Positions 9,987 through 21,373 of a stretch of 64,000 bases of DNA are shown here, in pieces. The notes beneath the pieces were generated by a model that was given only the letters and a program-made list of their open reading frames with translations, did not search any database and was not told the origin of the DNA. This stretch comes from Neoarius graeffei (taxonomy: Eukaryota > Chordata > Actinopteri > Siluriformes > Ariidae). Location: NCBI RefSeq assembly GCF_027579695.1, contig NC_083583.1, positions 18,502,257 through 18,566,256 on the forward strand, read 5' to 3'. The position numbers were made by a program, and so were the translations under genes. The first letter of the stretch is position 1. Each line of letters opens with the position of its first letter.

Positions 9987-10590
9987 CATGTGCAATCTGA
10001 GACACAACCACAGCCAGCATCTCTGTCCAAAAGGTAATTCAGAGGCTGGGTGTGAGAATTACTCAACCGCAGGAAACCCCAACACACATAACTATAACGA
10101 AACCTGACGCATCACCAAGACTGCGAACCAAAAATGACCTTTTACATTCATCCAGGAAAGGTCTGACAGTGATTCAGAAAAAATACCCTCGATTGGAAAG
10201 TCTTTGAATTTAAAAAAAAACAAACACCACCACATTTTCTTTCCCACTGAGATTAAAATCAATGATTACTGTTGAGCAGCTCAGAAAACCTCAAGTTTAC
10301 AGAAAGCTTTCAAGACCTCACTTATTATGTCTATCATCAATCGGTTAACCAGGAAATTTTGAAATTACGGGGTGATCAAACGTCATCATTGTACAGTAAT
10401 GCAAGATGTTCTTGATGAAAAAAAATGAAGCGGACTTTAGCGTAAAAAACATGTTAAAGTTGTAACATCAGTCCGTTGGGCCATTTCCCCAGGCGTGGCC
10501 GTACTGGATTAGCCAGATACATGGATGTATTAGGAGACGAAAACGAGGGCGGCGATGCGTGACGTAGGATTCCGCACGTCTTCCTCATTC
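9987..10590. other. No gene seen
   Basis: AT-rich intron-like sequence without recognisable coding or repeat motifs. Confidence 0.4.
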
Positions 10591-10594
10591 CGTC

Positions 10595-10850
10595 CTGGAT
10601 CTAAGACGTTTGGCCAAATGGCTTCATCAAGTAAAGCGAGAAAACTTTACTCCAAGAAAAAGCAGCAAATTGTGCAGTGAACATTTTACAGAAGATTGTT
10701 TTGTGAAGGATGTGTATGAAAAAAAAATACACGAGGCAGAAACGACGACTGAAGCCAGACGTGACTTCGACTTTGTTTCACCACAAAACACCGACACCGG
10801 CAGCACGACAGCGTACCGTGTCACGCATCAAACGGATGGAAGATAAGCAG
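10595..10850 (+). pseudogene. THAP domain C-terminal half, frameshifted
   Basis: The frame reads LDLRRLAKWLHQVKRENFTP, then SSKLCSEHFTEDCF, which is the C-X2-H half of a THAP domain. A run of nine A at about 10717 shifts the frame. In the next frame it continues with RLKPDVTSTLFHHKTP, the AVPTLF-type box that closes THAP domains. It stops at a possible donor GCAG/GTGAAT (GT at 10851). The first half, with the CX2-4C pair, is not found upstream. It lies just before R1 copy b. Confidence 0.6.
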
Positions 10851-10865
10851 GTGAATATATTTATT

Positions 10866-11608
10866 TTTTTCGCAGTCCGGTTTCCATCAAATCCTGCGCT
10901 CTGATTGGCTGGTGAGCGGGGTCTGTATCCTACGATACAGACCCCAGTTATGGACCTCTGGCGACTCGCTCGTTCACAACAACAACAAACATAGTAGCAT
11001 TTTTTTGTCAACATTTATCTTTTTTTATAAGATTTATTTATAAGATTATCAAAAATCTTATAATTTTTTGCCAGCATTTCTCAGGAGAATAGCATTAATT
11101 TTACAGCATGGATAGCGATAACGACAGTGTTCACAGCGAAAGTGAGTTTTACTACCCTGAAGAATAAGAAATAAAAGAAAACATTTCAGGAGAAAGCTAA
11201 AAACCTGTAACTGTTGCTAACGCCAAGCAAAAACATGGCTGAATCCTGAATGACTCAGTTTTGTATAAATAGGGGACTACATAGGCGGCAAAATGTAGTT
11301 GTTTTCCTGCCATGGAAGTGCACTCATATACCGAGGAGGAAGCCATTTGCATTATAGCCGTGAATGAGGATTCAAAACGGCGGCTCGACTCGGCTCGGTT
11401 TTCCCTTTCGGGCGCTCTCGTTTTCTGTTAGAATTTGGTAAAGAAAAAATAAATATATTATTTACCAGCTTAAGGTCGGTCCATATGGTGAAATACCGTG
11501 ACCTCGGCCTTGAATACTGACCTCGGCCCAGAGAGCCTCACTCAGTACTTTCAAGACCTCGGTCATGGTATTTCACGATACAGACCTCCCAGCTGGTAAA
11601 TAACGTGT
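10866..11608 (+). mobile_element. R1 fold-back repeat, copy b
   Basis: The order is: a 5' part with GCGCTCTGATTGGCTGG (reverse CCAAT box); the short palindrome GGTCTGTATCCTACGATACA; a short frame MDSDNDSVHSESEFYY (11108); a second frame MEVHSYTEEEAICII with a donor-like TTTG/GTAAAG; and a terminal imperfect palindrome of about 145 bp. The copies at 19513 and 23866 have the same order. The superfamily is unknown. Confidence 0.65.
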
Positions 11609-11639
11609 ATATATTATATATATAATTTTTTTTTAATAA

Positions 11640-12325
11640 ACAGGCAATAAATTCAGTGCAATATGTATACTGTTCCTATTTATTCAGGTGACATTGGGCA
11701 TACCTAACAACGTGTGTCTTCTCTCTCTCTCCCTCCCACCTCCCCCAAAATCTGTCCCTCTGAGTTACATGTTGGTCCTGGGATCGAGATGCTGACCTCT
11801 TTTGCTCCTCGGACCTGCTTGATCCATCCTGGTGCCCTGTGTCTGGTTGGAGTCTCATCGCATCACTCCTGTGGAGGACGGCCCCATGAGGACAGTTGAA
11901 AGTCACACCTGGAGGACGCTCTGGACTCTTACAGTAATGCTTTTATGGCTGAGGACTACAGTTGACTTGCTAACTTTAGGACTGCAGTTGTCATGAACAG
12001 TTTTGCACTCAAGTTTCCATCAATGAAGAGTTTATAACATCAACAAAACTGACTTCATGTTAAAACTGTTAATGATGTTATAGTCATGCTGTCTGTTGTT
12101 GCCCAAATGAGGATGGGTTCCCTTTTGAGTCTGGTTCCTCTCGAGGTTTCTTCCTCATGTCGTCTGAGGGAGTTTTTCCTTGCCACCGTCACCACAGGCT
12201 CGCTCATTAGGGATAGATTAGGGATAAAATTAGCTCATGTTTTACGGTAAGTCGTTCAAATTCGGTAAAGCTGCTTTGCGACAATGTTTATTGTTAAAAG
12301 CGCTATACAAATAAACTTGACTTGA
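11640..12325 (+). mobile_element. Non-LTR retrotransposon 3' region with CTTGACTTGACTT tail
   Basis: It contains GGTTCCTCTCGAGGTTTCTT, GAGTTTTTCCTTGCCACCGT and AAGCGCTATACAAATAAACT, a well-known 3' segment in fish genomes. It ends in the short repeat CTTGACTTGACTT. No protein frame survives. Whether it is the 3' end of a LINE or a LINE-derived SINE cannot be told here. Confidence 0.55.
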
Positions 12326-12329
12326 CTTA

Positions 12330-12660
12330 AACTAGCCGCTACTTTATTCTGATTCCTTTTTTAATCCTGCATTGCCATAATTTTTGTAGAGAAATGCAAA
12401 CACTTTGACCGAGAAGTCACGCTTGACCATAATATTATACTACAGTCTAGTATTGCATGCACTTGTACACCTCCACTGTGCTCGCAGAAAATAACATCAC
12501 ACACAATAGAGTTACGGCAACCTCCCTGACAAAAAAATAGTCCTGTCTATTTTCATCACTTTAGTGGTTATATCATAAAGAACAAATTCAACATCCAGGT
12601 TTTTTTTTTATAAAGGACAGATGTAAAGACAGACTTTTAGCTCAATTTGTTTATTTGTGA
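12330..12660. other. No gene seen
   Basis: AT-rich sequence without motifs. Confidence 0.4.
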
Positions 12661-12674
12661 GGTATTTCCTTTCA

Positions 12675-13087
12675 GGGGCGGCACGGTGGTGTAGTGGTTA
12701 GCGCTGTCGCCTCACAGCAAGAAGGTCCGGGTTCGAGCCCCGTGGCCGGCAAGGGCCTTTCTGTGTGGAGTTTGCATGTTCTCCCCATGTCCGCGTGGGT
12801 TTCCTCCGGGTGCTCCGGTTTCCTCCACAGTCCAAAGACATGCAGGTTAGGTTAACTGGTGACTCTAAATTGACCGTAGGTGTGAATGTAAGTGTGAATG
12901 GTTGTCTGTGTCTATGTGTCAGACCTGGCGACTTGTCCAGGGTGTACCCCGCCTCTCACCCATAGTCAGCTGGGATAGGCTCCAGCTTGCCTGCGACCCT
13001 GTAGGGCAGGATAAGCGGCTGCAGATAATGGATGGATGGATGGATGGATGGATGGATGGATGGATGGATGGATGGATGGATGGATGG
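12675..13087 (+). mobile_element. V-SINE type 1 with (ATGG)n tail
   Basis: Full-length head, core and 3' domain ending in GATAATGG, expanded to about 15 ATGG units (13029-13087). An 11-bp target duplication ATTTCCTTTCA flanks it (12664-12674 and 13088-13098). Confidence 0.92.
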
Positions 13088-13339
13088 ATTTCCTTTCAAA
13101 TAACCCGACGAATAATGGAAAAATAATGATCAGCAGGTTGTCGTCCTGAGCTGCCAGGGAAAGACAGCTTTCCACAATCAGATACAAAGTCAAATCTGCA
13201 TGTTGCTATAAACCAGCATTTGATTAAATAATGATGCAACAAGATCAACTGTGAGTTACTGCTCACTTACGTATCCCCCCGCTCTCGCTTATATCAGAAT
13301 GCAAGCAATCGAAGGCATAAGACACTTATTATAAATTAA

Positions 13340-14275
13340 GCAGTTGTGGTTTGTAGTTGCTGAGAAAAGTGTTACGAAAATGTTTTAAATCCATGCCATG
13401 TGTTTAATAAATACATTCAGGTGGTAAACAGGAAGTTGATGTGTGACAAATCTGAAAATGGTAGACACGGTATAGAACCCCAAGCTGAAGCTCGGTACCA
13501 AATATCAAGCAGTTATGATTTGTAGTTGCTGAGAAAAGTGTTACGAAAATTTTGTAAATCCACGCTATATGTTTCGTAAATACATTCAGTCGGTAAACAG
13601 GAAGTCGATGTGCAACAGATCTGAAAACGGTATACAAGGTATAGAACCACAAGCTGAAATTTGGTACCAAGTACCAAGTGGCTATCATTTGTGGTTGCTG
13701 AGAAAAGTGTGAAGAAAATTTTGTAAATCCACGCTATATGTTTCGTAAATACATTCAGTTGGTAAATAAGAAGTCGACATGCCACAGAACTGAAAATGGT
13801 ACACATGGTACAGAACCCCAAGCTGAAGCTCGGTACCAAATATCAAGCAGTTATGGTTTGTAGTTGCTGAGAAAAGTGTTACGAAAATTTTGTAAATCCA
13901 CGCTATATGTTTCGTAAATACATTCAGTCGGTAAATAAGAAGTCGACATGCCACAGAACTGAAAATGGTACACATGGTACAGAACCCCAAGCTGAAGCTC
14001 GGTACCAAACATCAAACAGTTAAGATTTGTAGTTGCTGAGAAAAGTGTTATGAAAATTTTGTAAATCCACCCTATAAGTTTCGTAAATACATTCAGTCGG
14101 TAAACAAGAAGTCGATGTGCGACAGACCTGAAAACGGTACATACGGTATAGAACCCCAAGCTGAAGTTTGGTACCAAGTACCAAGTGGCTGTGATTTGTG
14201 GTTGTTGAGAAAAAGGGTGTTTCGGACGGACAGAGGTAAATAAACCAGTATACCCCCCCTCCTTCGGAGCGGGGG
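13340..14275. repeat. 169-bp tandem array ending in a GC-rich hairpin
   Basis: The landmark GCTGAGAAAAGTGT recurs at 13359, 13528, 13697, 13866 and 14035, with a variant at 14204, so the period is exactly 169 bp. The last unit passes into TTCGGACGGACAGAGG and a hairpin CCCCCTCCTTCGGAGCGGGG. All reverse-frame ORFs here are repeats of one translation and are not genes. Confidence 0.92.
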
Positions 14276-14279
14276 TACA

Positions 14280-15165
14280 ACAAAAGCCAAAAACACTCCT
14301 TCTGCATTATTTCCAAGTCTGTACAGACAGACACACACACACACATTTTCATTCAGTGTACACAGATGTGCCCTCAGCAACGTTGGCGTCCATTAAGATG
14401 TCTGTTTGCTCTGAATTCTTTCAACTGGAAAGAGACAAAATTGGTCATGTGACCATCCGATGGAGGAAGCAAGCTTTTTCCTCACTGGATAACTAAAACT
14501 CTGACACTACATTTGCACCAAGGAGAGTCGTACTGTAGAGACAGACGGGCCTGCGCCAACAGAGCTGGCTTTGTGGAGCTTTTCCGTAGGAGTGGGAGCA
14601 CTTCCTTGCCCCTACGCAGTGTAGGAGGAAGAGAAAAACAGAATGAGAGCTGCGCTCCGTGTGCTAGAAGACGTCACTAGCTTGGCTAGAGGAGCGAGAA
14701 CGTGGGCTTGTGTAACGCCACAATAAAAAGAAGATCCAAGGTCTGCTCGCAGATCACTTCTGCTACAAAAGCGCTACATTCTAGTATATCCATGTACAAT
14801 CTGGATCAGTTGCATGCATTTAAAAGCATAGCTTGTGTTTGGACTACAATGTGCAATTCCTGAGATTTGTAGTATATTTATCGATTCTGGTCAGAAAATC
14901 TAGGGTCGGTGTGCAAACACAATTAAAGGGGCCTAAAACAGATCCTGAGTAAAGCTGTAATTAGAAATGGGACTTCAATCAGTTCGAGAGACGCACATGA
15001 GCCGAGACACATTAAATCTGTTTATCCTGCTCTTGCTAGTGTAAACATCTTGAGCACCTGTGTGCACACCTCTGTGTGTGTTCATGTCTGAAATTGTGGC
15101 TTTCTGGATGCAGTGTAGTCCTGGGAAATGTAGGACTACAACGCACATTTTACGTAAAATACCAA
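14280..15165. other. No gene seen
   Basis: Intron-like sequence with one short (CA)n run near 14332. No domain motif in any frame. Confidence 0.4.
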
Positions 15166-15167
15166 AT

Positions 15168-16075
15168 TTGGCGGCACGGTGGTGTAGTGGTTAGCCCGGT
15201 CTCCTCACAGCAAGAAGGTTCTGGGTTCGAACCCAGCGGCCAACGAGGGCCTTTCTGTGTGGAGTTTGCATGCTCTCCCATACCCCTTTTCCACCAAATC
15301 AGTTCCAGGGCTGGTTCGGTGCTGGTGCTGGTTCACAACTCGTTCAACTTGCGAGCCAGCTGAGAACCAGTTTGCTTTTCCATAGCTCGCGGTGCTAAAG
15401 GAAGCCACGTCATTACGTCGCTGTATACGTCAGTTACGTTGTTGTATACGTCAGTTACGTCGCTACGTTTGCATAAACCTTGCACGAATATCGAAGCAAA
15501 AACAACACGGAAGACGCAGCAGCAACAACAACAATAATAATGGATGCCTTCGCGTTTGTACAGCTGCTGCTTCTCGCTGCTTAAAAATGGCGACCTTTTG
15601 CGATCTTGGTATTGTTGTTGGTCTTAACAACTCCACTCCCCCGCTGACGCAAGCGGTTCTTTCCTCTGGCCCAGCAGAGAGTTGGTGCTAGCCTGGAACC
15701 GGTTTTTCTGGCCCCAGAGCCAGTTCTTTGTCAGTGGAAACAGAAAACCCGGTTCCAAACTAAGCACTGGCCCCAAACCAGCCCTGGAACTGCTTTGGTG
15801 GAAAAGGGGCACCAGTGTCTGCGTGGGTTGCTCCGGTTTCCCCCACAGTCCAAAGACATGCGGTTAGGTTAATATGGGACGGCCTTGGGCTGAGGTGCCC
15901 TTGAGCGAGGCACTGAACTCCCAACTGCTCCCCGGGCGCTGTTAGCATGGCTGCCCACTGCTCTGGGTATGTGTGTGTGTGTGCTCCTGTGTGTGTTCAC
16001 TGCTTCAGATGGGTTAAATGCAGAGAGGAATTTCACAAGTGTGTGATGAATAAAGTTGTGCTTTCTTTCTTTTCT
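15168..16075 (+). mobile_element. V-SINE type 2, split by a MITE
   Basis: Head and start of the core lie at 15168-15282. The core and type-2 tail resume at 15810 (GTGTCTGCGTGGGTTGCTCC onward) and end near the AATAAAGTTGTGCTTTCTTT sequence. The split gives a clear insertion order. Confidence 0.85.
15283..15809. mobile_element. Long-TIR MITE (CCCCTTTTCCACC family), copy 3
   Basis: Same ends and interior as the copies at 3875 and 6811. It is inserted within the V-SINE core, so this family moved after that SINE had landed. Confidence 0.82.
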
Positions 16076-16980
16076 TAATTTACGATCTTTTGTGCTCCAA
16101 GATGTCGCACTGGACCCTTCCAGGGTCATTATTTTGAGAGCAAAGCCAAAACGTGAAATAATAAGAGTCATCATCATCATCATCATCAAATTGACTGAAA
16201 TTACTAAAGCGATCAGGATTTTCCTCCAGGCCATGCTGCACGGATATTATACTGTCTAAAACTTTACCATACTGTATTAAAACGCAGCCCTGTTGAATTC
16301 TCGAGTCTGATTGGTCAGAAGGTGTTGAGTCATTTGCTTTAACGGCAGCTCTGACAGTAGAACCGGCTCTAACTCGAATCACAGGTTTATATTTCAATCA
16401 CCTTGTTCTTGTATTGTGGACGTTCCACAAAAACAGAATAAAAACAAACAAACGTGTCTTATTGTTGATATTGTTCGGGTTTCTGCTCGGAGAGGTTTAT
16501 TGTTTATGTTCAGAAGGAGTCTCCAGTGTCACAGCTTTGTAACAACCCGACTTTTGCAAAGCAGCAACTTTTTTTGAAACTCTGAAAGGAAAGTCTTCAG
16601 GGTGGAGGGCTTTGCACTTTCCCTATCCACATCAATAGTTTTGGTTTTGGTAATTCGGAGAACAGAAAGTGCGATGGTGATGGAATGACTGTTTGCAGCT
16701 GCTATAACGCAAGTGGAAACAGGAGCTAACTTGTTTCATGGACATTCCACAACATAAATGTGGACCTTAACTATACATGGATAAATCCCTCGTTGGTGCG
16801 AGCTTACCAGGCAGTCAAGGGGTCAGGTCCAAGGCCATCCTTAAAAAAAAAATCCGTTTCCTGTCTACCAGGTTTCCTGTCTACCATATATATGGATAAG
16901 AAATCGCAATGCTGTGTTTGCTTTTTCTTTCAGTACTTTTTTATTACAAAAGCAGACACATTTAATAAAATATGACAGTT
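16076..16980. other. No gene seen
   Basis: Contains a short (ATC)n run (16168-16187) and unremarkable sequence. No domain motif in any frame. Confidence 0.4.
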
Positions 16981-17007
16981 TAATCAACTGAAACTTGTAC
17001 AAAAACT

Positions 17008-17271
17008 TTAAGTTAGCATTTTAAATGCTGACTGCAACATTTGCAAAACTTTTACAAAGGTACTTAAAATGTCTGACACACGGACTTTTTGTAGTTCTAA
17101 ATCGACCGTTAGGCCTAGTTCGGATGAAATCACACTATTAAAATGATCACTCAATGATTTGTTTTTCTGAATCTTTACTATTTTGTTGTTCGCTAGAATA
17201 CCATTTTGCGATTTCACACTTAAGCAAATGTTTGAAAACTCCGGATCTCCTTCCTTCATGGTGGCTGCCAT
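17008..17271 (-). CDS. Unrecognised 87-codon open frame beside a hAT-like element
   Basis: The reverse frame opens MAATMKEGDPEFSNICLSVK after a purine-rich context and stays open to a stop at 17010-17008. Composition is balanced and looks protein-like (acidic N-terminus, leucine-rich C-terminus), but I recognise no domain. Upstream it is interrupted by the element at 17332. The frame could extend through that element's end to a 17364 ATG, but this part would be TIR sequence. It may be an old transposon exon or chance. No claim on function. Confidence 0.2.
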   Translation of the reverse strand: MAATMKEGDPEFSNICLSVKSQNGILANNKIVKIQKNKSLSDHFNSVISSELGLTVDLELQKVRVSDILSTFVKVLQMLQSAFKMLT

Positions 17272-17331
17272 TTTTTTGTGCCGCACGGCGCATGCGCAGA
17301 GCTGATTCAATTCTATATTCTGCGCGGAATG

Positions 17332-18154
17332 CAGGGCTTTCCACAAGCGCCGGTTGCCGGCCATACAGCCGACTACACAATTAAGTCCAGCCGGCTACTT
17401 TAATGACGATTATTTTTGTAGCCCACAGGCTCTAAATATTAATTTTCGATTTTAATAAAATTAAATGTTTATCTAACGGACTGACAATAATGTCAAACTG
17501 AACCGCACTCATTTAAGTTGTGATTCGCGCTGTTTGTACCGATAATAACCACAAATTCCCCGCCGACTTCGTTGATCAAGGGAGAGTAACTCATCCGCAG
17601 CCCCGACATGCGGTGTGTGTGCACGCACGCACTCGGCAGAGGCAGTAGTGTGTCGGGGCCGTCGGAGGCGAAATCGGAGGGAACAGAAGCATAGATGACG
17701 CTTATTTTGTCTCCAGTAAACCAGTCTTCTCTCGTTCAATTACGTGCTGGCATCAAAAGACACCGTTGGTTGTAAATGAAACCAAACTGAGTGGTTGGAG
17801 TGTATTTGCATACACAAACGGAGAAATGTTCGCTGAGTGTTTAATTGTGTAGCCCCCACTGCAGACCGTTGTCGTTGTTAATTCATAGCATGCTCAGCTG
17901 CGTGAATGTGTCATGCACCGAAAATAAGAGATTTACAAGCCAGGAACGCCTCATGATGCAATACGCAAGAAAAGAAAGAAGATTTACTGCCATTTTACTT
18001 TGTTGAGTAAAGTGAATAAATAAATGGTCTGTGGAAAATACATTTAATCCTGGGAACTGCGTGCACAGGAGTTTATTTTGTGTTTACCTAACCCCCCCCG
18101 GCTGGTTACTTATTTGTCATGGCTGGCTAGTATGAGCCTTAGTGGAAAGCCCTG
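17332..18154. mobile_element. hAT-like non-autonomous element
   Basis: The ends read CAGGGCTTTCCACAAGC and, inverted, GTGGAAAGCCCTG. The direct repeat GGAATG flanks it (17326-17331 and 18155-18160). The CAGGG terminus suits hAT, but a 6-bp repeat is short for the usual 8. The interior holds CGGCTGG-rich inverted segments and no transposase. Confidence 0.6.
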
Positions 18155-18299
18155 GGAATGCATAAATGTCAAGTTCGATTTTAGATTTACAAACCCGAAA
18201 AAAATGTCGAAAAACCGGCGTTAAAAAAAAAAAAATTTCAACCGCACAAACGGCACCCACCCGGCCGGTGGACCGGAAACAGAACATTTTTTAATAATG

Positions 18300-18925
18300 G
18301 CCCAACATACCTCCAGAGACTGAGCCGACCCTACTCACTTCACCCCTCCTCCTCCTCTCCAGCCCAGCCTGCTCAAGGCTGCTGTCTGTCCTGGCTCCCC
18401 GTTGATGGAATGACCTTCCCATTGGGATTAGAACTGCCGACTCCCTGACCACCTTCAAGCGCAGGCTGAAGGCTCACCTCTTCAGGCTGTGCCTCCCCGC
18501 CCAATCATATAGCAGTTGTGTACTGTCTAGCCTGGTCATGATAACCGTTAGGGTTTTATTTTTCTCTGTTTAGTTGTACTTTGTCAGCTCATTTATTACA
18601 GTTGAATTGTTTTCCTTGGCTGTTTGCTACTGACAACGGAATTACATTTAGCAGACACTCTCATCCAGAGTGACGTGGAGCAGTTGGGGTGCCTTGCTGG
18701 CCCAGGGAATCGAACCAGTGACCTTTGGGTCCCAAAGCTGCTTCTCTAACCATTAGGCCATGGCTTCATAACGAGTGTTATACTGTCACGTGTTCATTTG
18801 ACATTAAAACTTTCTTGTCTAGAACTTCTGCACTTCTTGTACCTGACTTTTGCACTTGTTGTACGTCGCTCTGGATAAGAGTGTCTGCTCAATGCCTGTA
18901 ATATAATGTAATGTAAATGTGTGTT
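18300..18925 (+). mobile_element. L2-like LINE 3' end with an antisense SINE inside
   Basis: The forward translation near 18390-18500 reads as a LINE C-terminus (WNDLPIGIRTADSLTTFKR, then LKAHLFRLCL). The 3' end has GTCGCTCTGGATAAGAGTGT followed by a TAATGTAATGTAA tail. An antisense tRNA-headed SINE (about 18640-18775), with TCTCTAACCATTAGGCCATGG, is inserted in the 3' UTR. Confidence 0.65.
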
Positions 18926-19012
18926 GTGTTGATTCTTTAATAAATACAAATTTACTAGTGTTGGGAAGTCACTGTTGTACAAGAGGCACAGTAATATCAT
19001 GTGCTATTCTAT

Positions 19013-19505
19013 CCACATTCACTGGATATGAGCGATCGCGCGCTCTGATTGGCTACTCTCCTACTAGGCTATCAGCTCATATACCGTAAGTGGAGACAAA
19101 CAAAATGTTTTGCTGAACCAATCGAGGACGAACTAAAAACTCTACTAGAAAACAAAACCCCAAAAAATACAAAAAAGCAACAAAATCTGGAATGAAAGTA
19201 TGATGGTAAAAACATCTTTTTTTATTTTTCAAGAATTATTATTATTAGTAGTAGTAGTATTGCATTTTTCACAAATTGCTACTGTCATTTCACTGGTTTG
19301 TTTACATTCTAAGTGGAAATGACTTTGTCGGATGTTTTGGACAAAGTTTTTATTTATCGATTTTGTAAAAATTGTAAATAAAAATGCTCAGTGAATGTGA
19401 ATTTAATCAAACAGTTATTCCACTCAGTCTCGTCGTACATGGCTTATGCCACGCGCGTCGTCGGCGATCAACTAATGTACGACTCGATTTCATGGAATAA
19501 CTTCA
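19013..19505 (+). mobile_element. R2 Crypton-like repeat, copy a
   Basis: It starts ATTCTATCCACATTCACTGG and has GCGCTCTGATTGGCTACTCT (reverse CCAAT box). A degraded short frame follows (GAACCAATCGAGGACGAACT). It closes with an inverted pair around GTACATGGCTTAT...GTACGACTCGATTTC. The start codon region is broken in this copy. Confidence 0.55.
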
Positions 19506-19512
19506 TTATTTT

Positions 19513-20246
19513 TTTCGTGGTGCGGTTTCCATCAAACCCTGCACTCTGATTGGCTGGCGAGCGGGTCTGTATCCTACAGTACGGATGCCGGTTACGGACC
19601 TCTGGCGACTCGCTCGTTCACAACAACAAACATAGTAGCATTTTTTGTCAACATTTATCTTTTTTTTATAAGATTTATTTATAAGATTATCAAAAATCTT
19701 ATAGATTTTTGCCAGCATTTCTCAGGTGAATAGCATTAATTTTACAGCATGGATAGCGATAACGACAGTGTTCACAGCGAAAGCGAGTTTTACTTCCCTG
19801 AGGAAGAAAAAAGAAAAGAAAAGAAAACATTTCAGGAGAAAGCTAAAAACCTCTAACTGTTGCTAATGCCGAGCAAAAACATGGCTGAATCCTGAATGAC
19901 TCCTATTTGTATAAATAGGGGACTACATAGGCGGCAAAATGTAGTTTTTTTCCTGCCATGGAAGTGCACTTGTATACCGAGGAGGAAGCAATTTGCATTA
20001 CAGCCGTGAATGAGGATTCAAAATGGCGGCTTGGCTCGGTTTTCCCTTTCGGGCGCGCTCATTTTTTGTTAGAATTTGGTAAAGAAAAGATAAATATATT
20101 ATTTACCAGCTTAAGGTCGGTCCGTATGGTGAAATACCGTGACCTCGGCCTTGAATACTGACCTCGGCCCAGAGGGCCTCGCCCAGTACTTTCAAGACCT
20201 CGGTCACGGTATTTCACCATACGGACCTCCCAGCTGCTAAATAACA
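19513..20246 (+). mobile_element. R1 fold-back repeat, copy c
   Basis: Complete order as in copy b, including the MDSDNDSVHSESEFYF frame (19749) and the frame MEVHLYTEEEAICITAVNED (19958) that ends at TTTG/GTAAAG. The terminal palindrome lies at about 20100-20246. Confidence 0.65.
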
Positions 20247-20249
20247 TAT

Positions 20250-21370
20250 ATATCATGACTGACCAGTGATGAGGAAAAGTATAATCATGTTTATTTATAA
20301 CAATTATTCAAAATACTGTTCTATTATTTCTGTATTAATCTCAGAATCAAATCACAGCCCTGAGCATTTATTCAGACTCTAATAATTCATGAATAACTAA
20401 CACATAATTAATTAATGCGCTGCCACCAGATGGTTATAATGTCTATATGGTGAGCCTGTGATATAATGATATTGTACGGTATGTACCCCCTTTCTGAACA
20501 ACTCTGCATGCCATAAGCTTGTATCCTTTAAACCACTGCTTAATTGCTGTTGATTACTGCACCGAGTGACCCAGATTCAGAATGCGCTCGACACATTACC
20601 ACAAAAACGTCAAGCAGGTTTCAGAAACGTGTCTGGACTACACCGAATGGCAACTGACTGCACTGTTGCAACGCTGCCAAGAACTGCACTAACCCCCGAA
20701 AGCACGTGTAGCATCCACACTGATAGAGTGATTCACCACAGAGAAATGCAGACTGCATAGTGAACATGATAGCAGGACCGAGTCGAGTCGACTCAACTCG
20801 AGCAGTTCTGAGCACTCCTGTCACAATTCAACACGAGATAATCTCAATCACCTTAACAGAGCCGAGGACGTGGAGCTATTTGTGGTGAATCATGTGCTTG
20901 GCTCTGAGGGTTCTACAGTGTAAGAAAACACAGAGAGAGAAAGTGTGTGACATGCTACATGGAATGTCAAAGAAAAAAGGGAAGGATATGCTGCGTTTTA
21001 GCAGAATGTGCAATAGCTCACCACACGTATATCCTCTTCACCCTAAATGCTGAGGGCAGCGGTCTTCAGCAAAGAGGAAGCAGCGCGCTTATTTTCATAA
21101 TCCTAACTCTGGTTTTCATTTTATCTTCAGAAAATCAGAAAATCAGCCGAGGCAACGACTAAATTTTACAGTTCCATTCGAACTGAAAGCATTTTCATAT
21201 TAACGTTCACGTTATACTGTAAATACTGTAATAGGAGCAGTATTATTTATACCGTGTGTCACACTTGATGGTCGTTTATATAACGTATATTGTGTGCGGT
21301 AGTATGGTCATCCACCGTGGATACGATTCCTAAATTATTGGCACCCTTCAACAGAACATAGAGGGCACAT
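20250..21370. other. No gene seen
   Basis: Unique-looking, AT-rich sequence. Short frames at 20566 and 20947 lack any motif. Confidence 0.45.
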
Positions 21371-21373
21371 TAC

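Noticed and set aside
12966..13193. Reverse frame with repeated HPSI units
   Set aside because: It translates the (ATGG)n tail of a SINE.
13404..14352. Four ~108-codon reverse frames with similar proteins
   Set aside because: They arise from the 169-bp tandem array: 169 is not a multiple of 3, and the same peptide recurs through phase coincidence.
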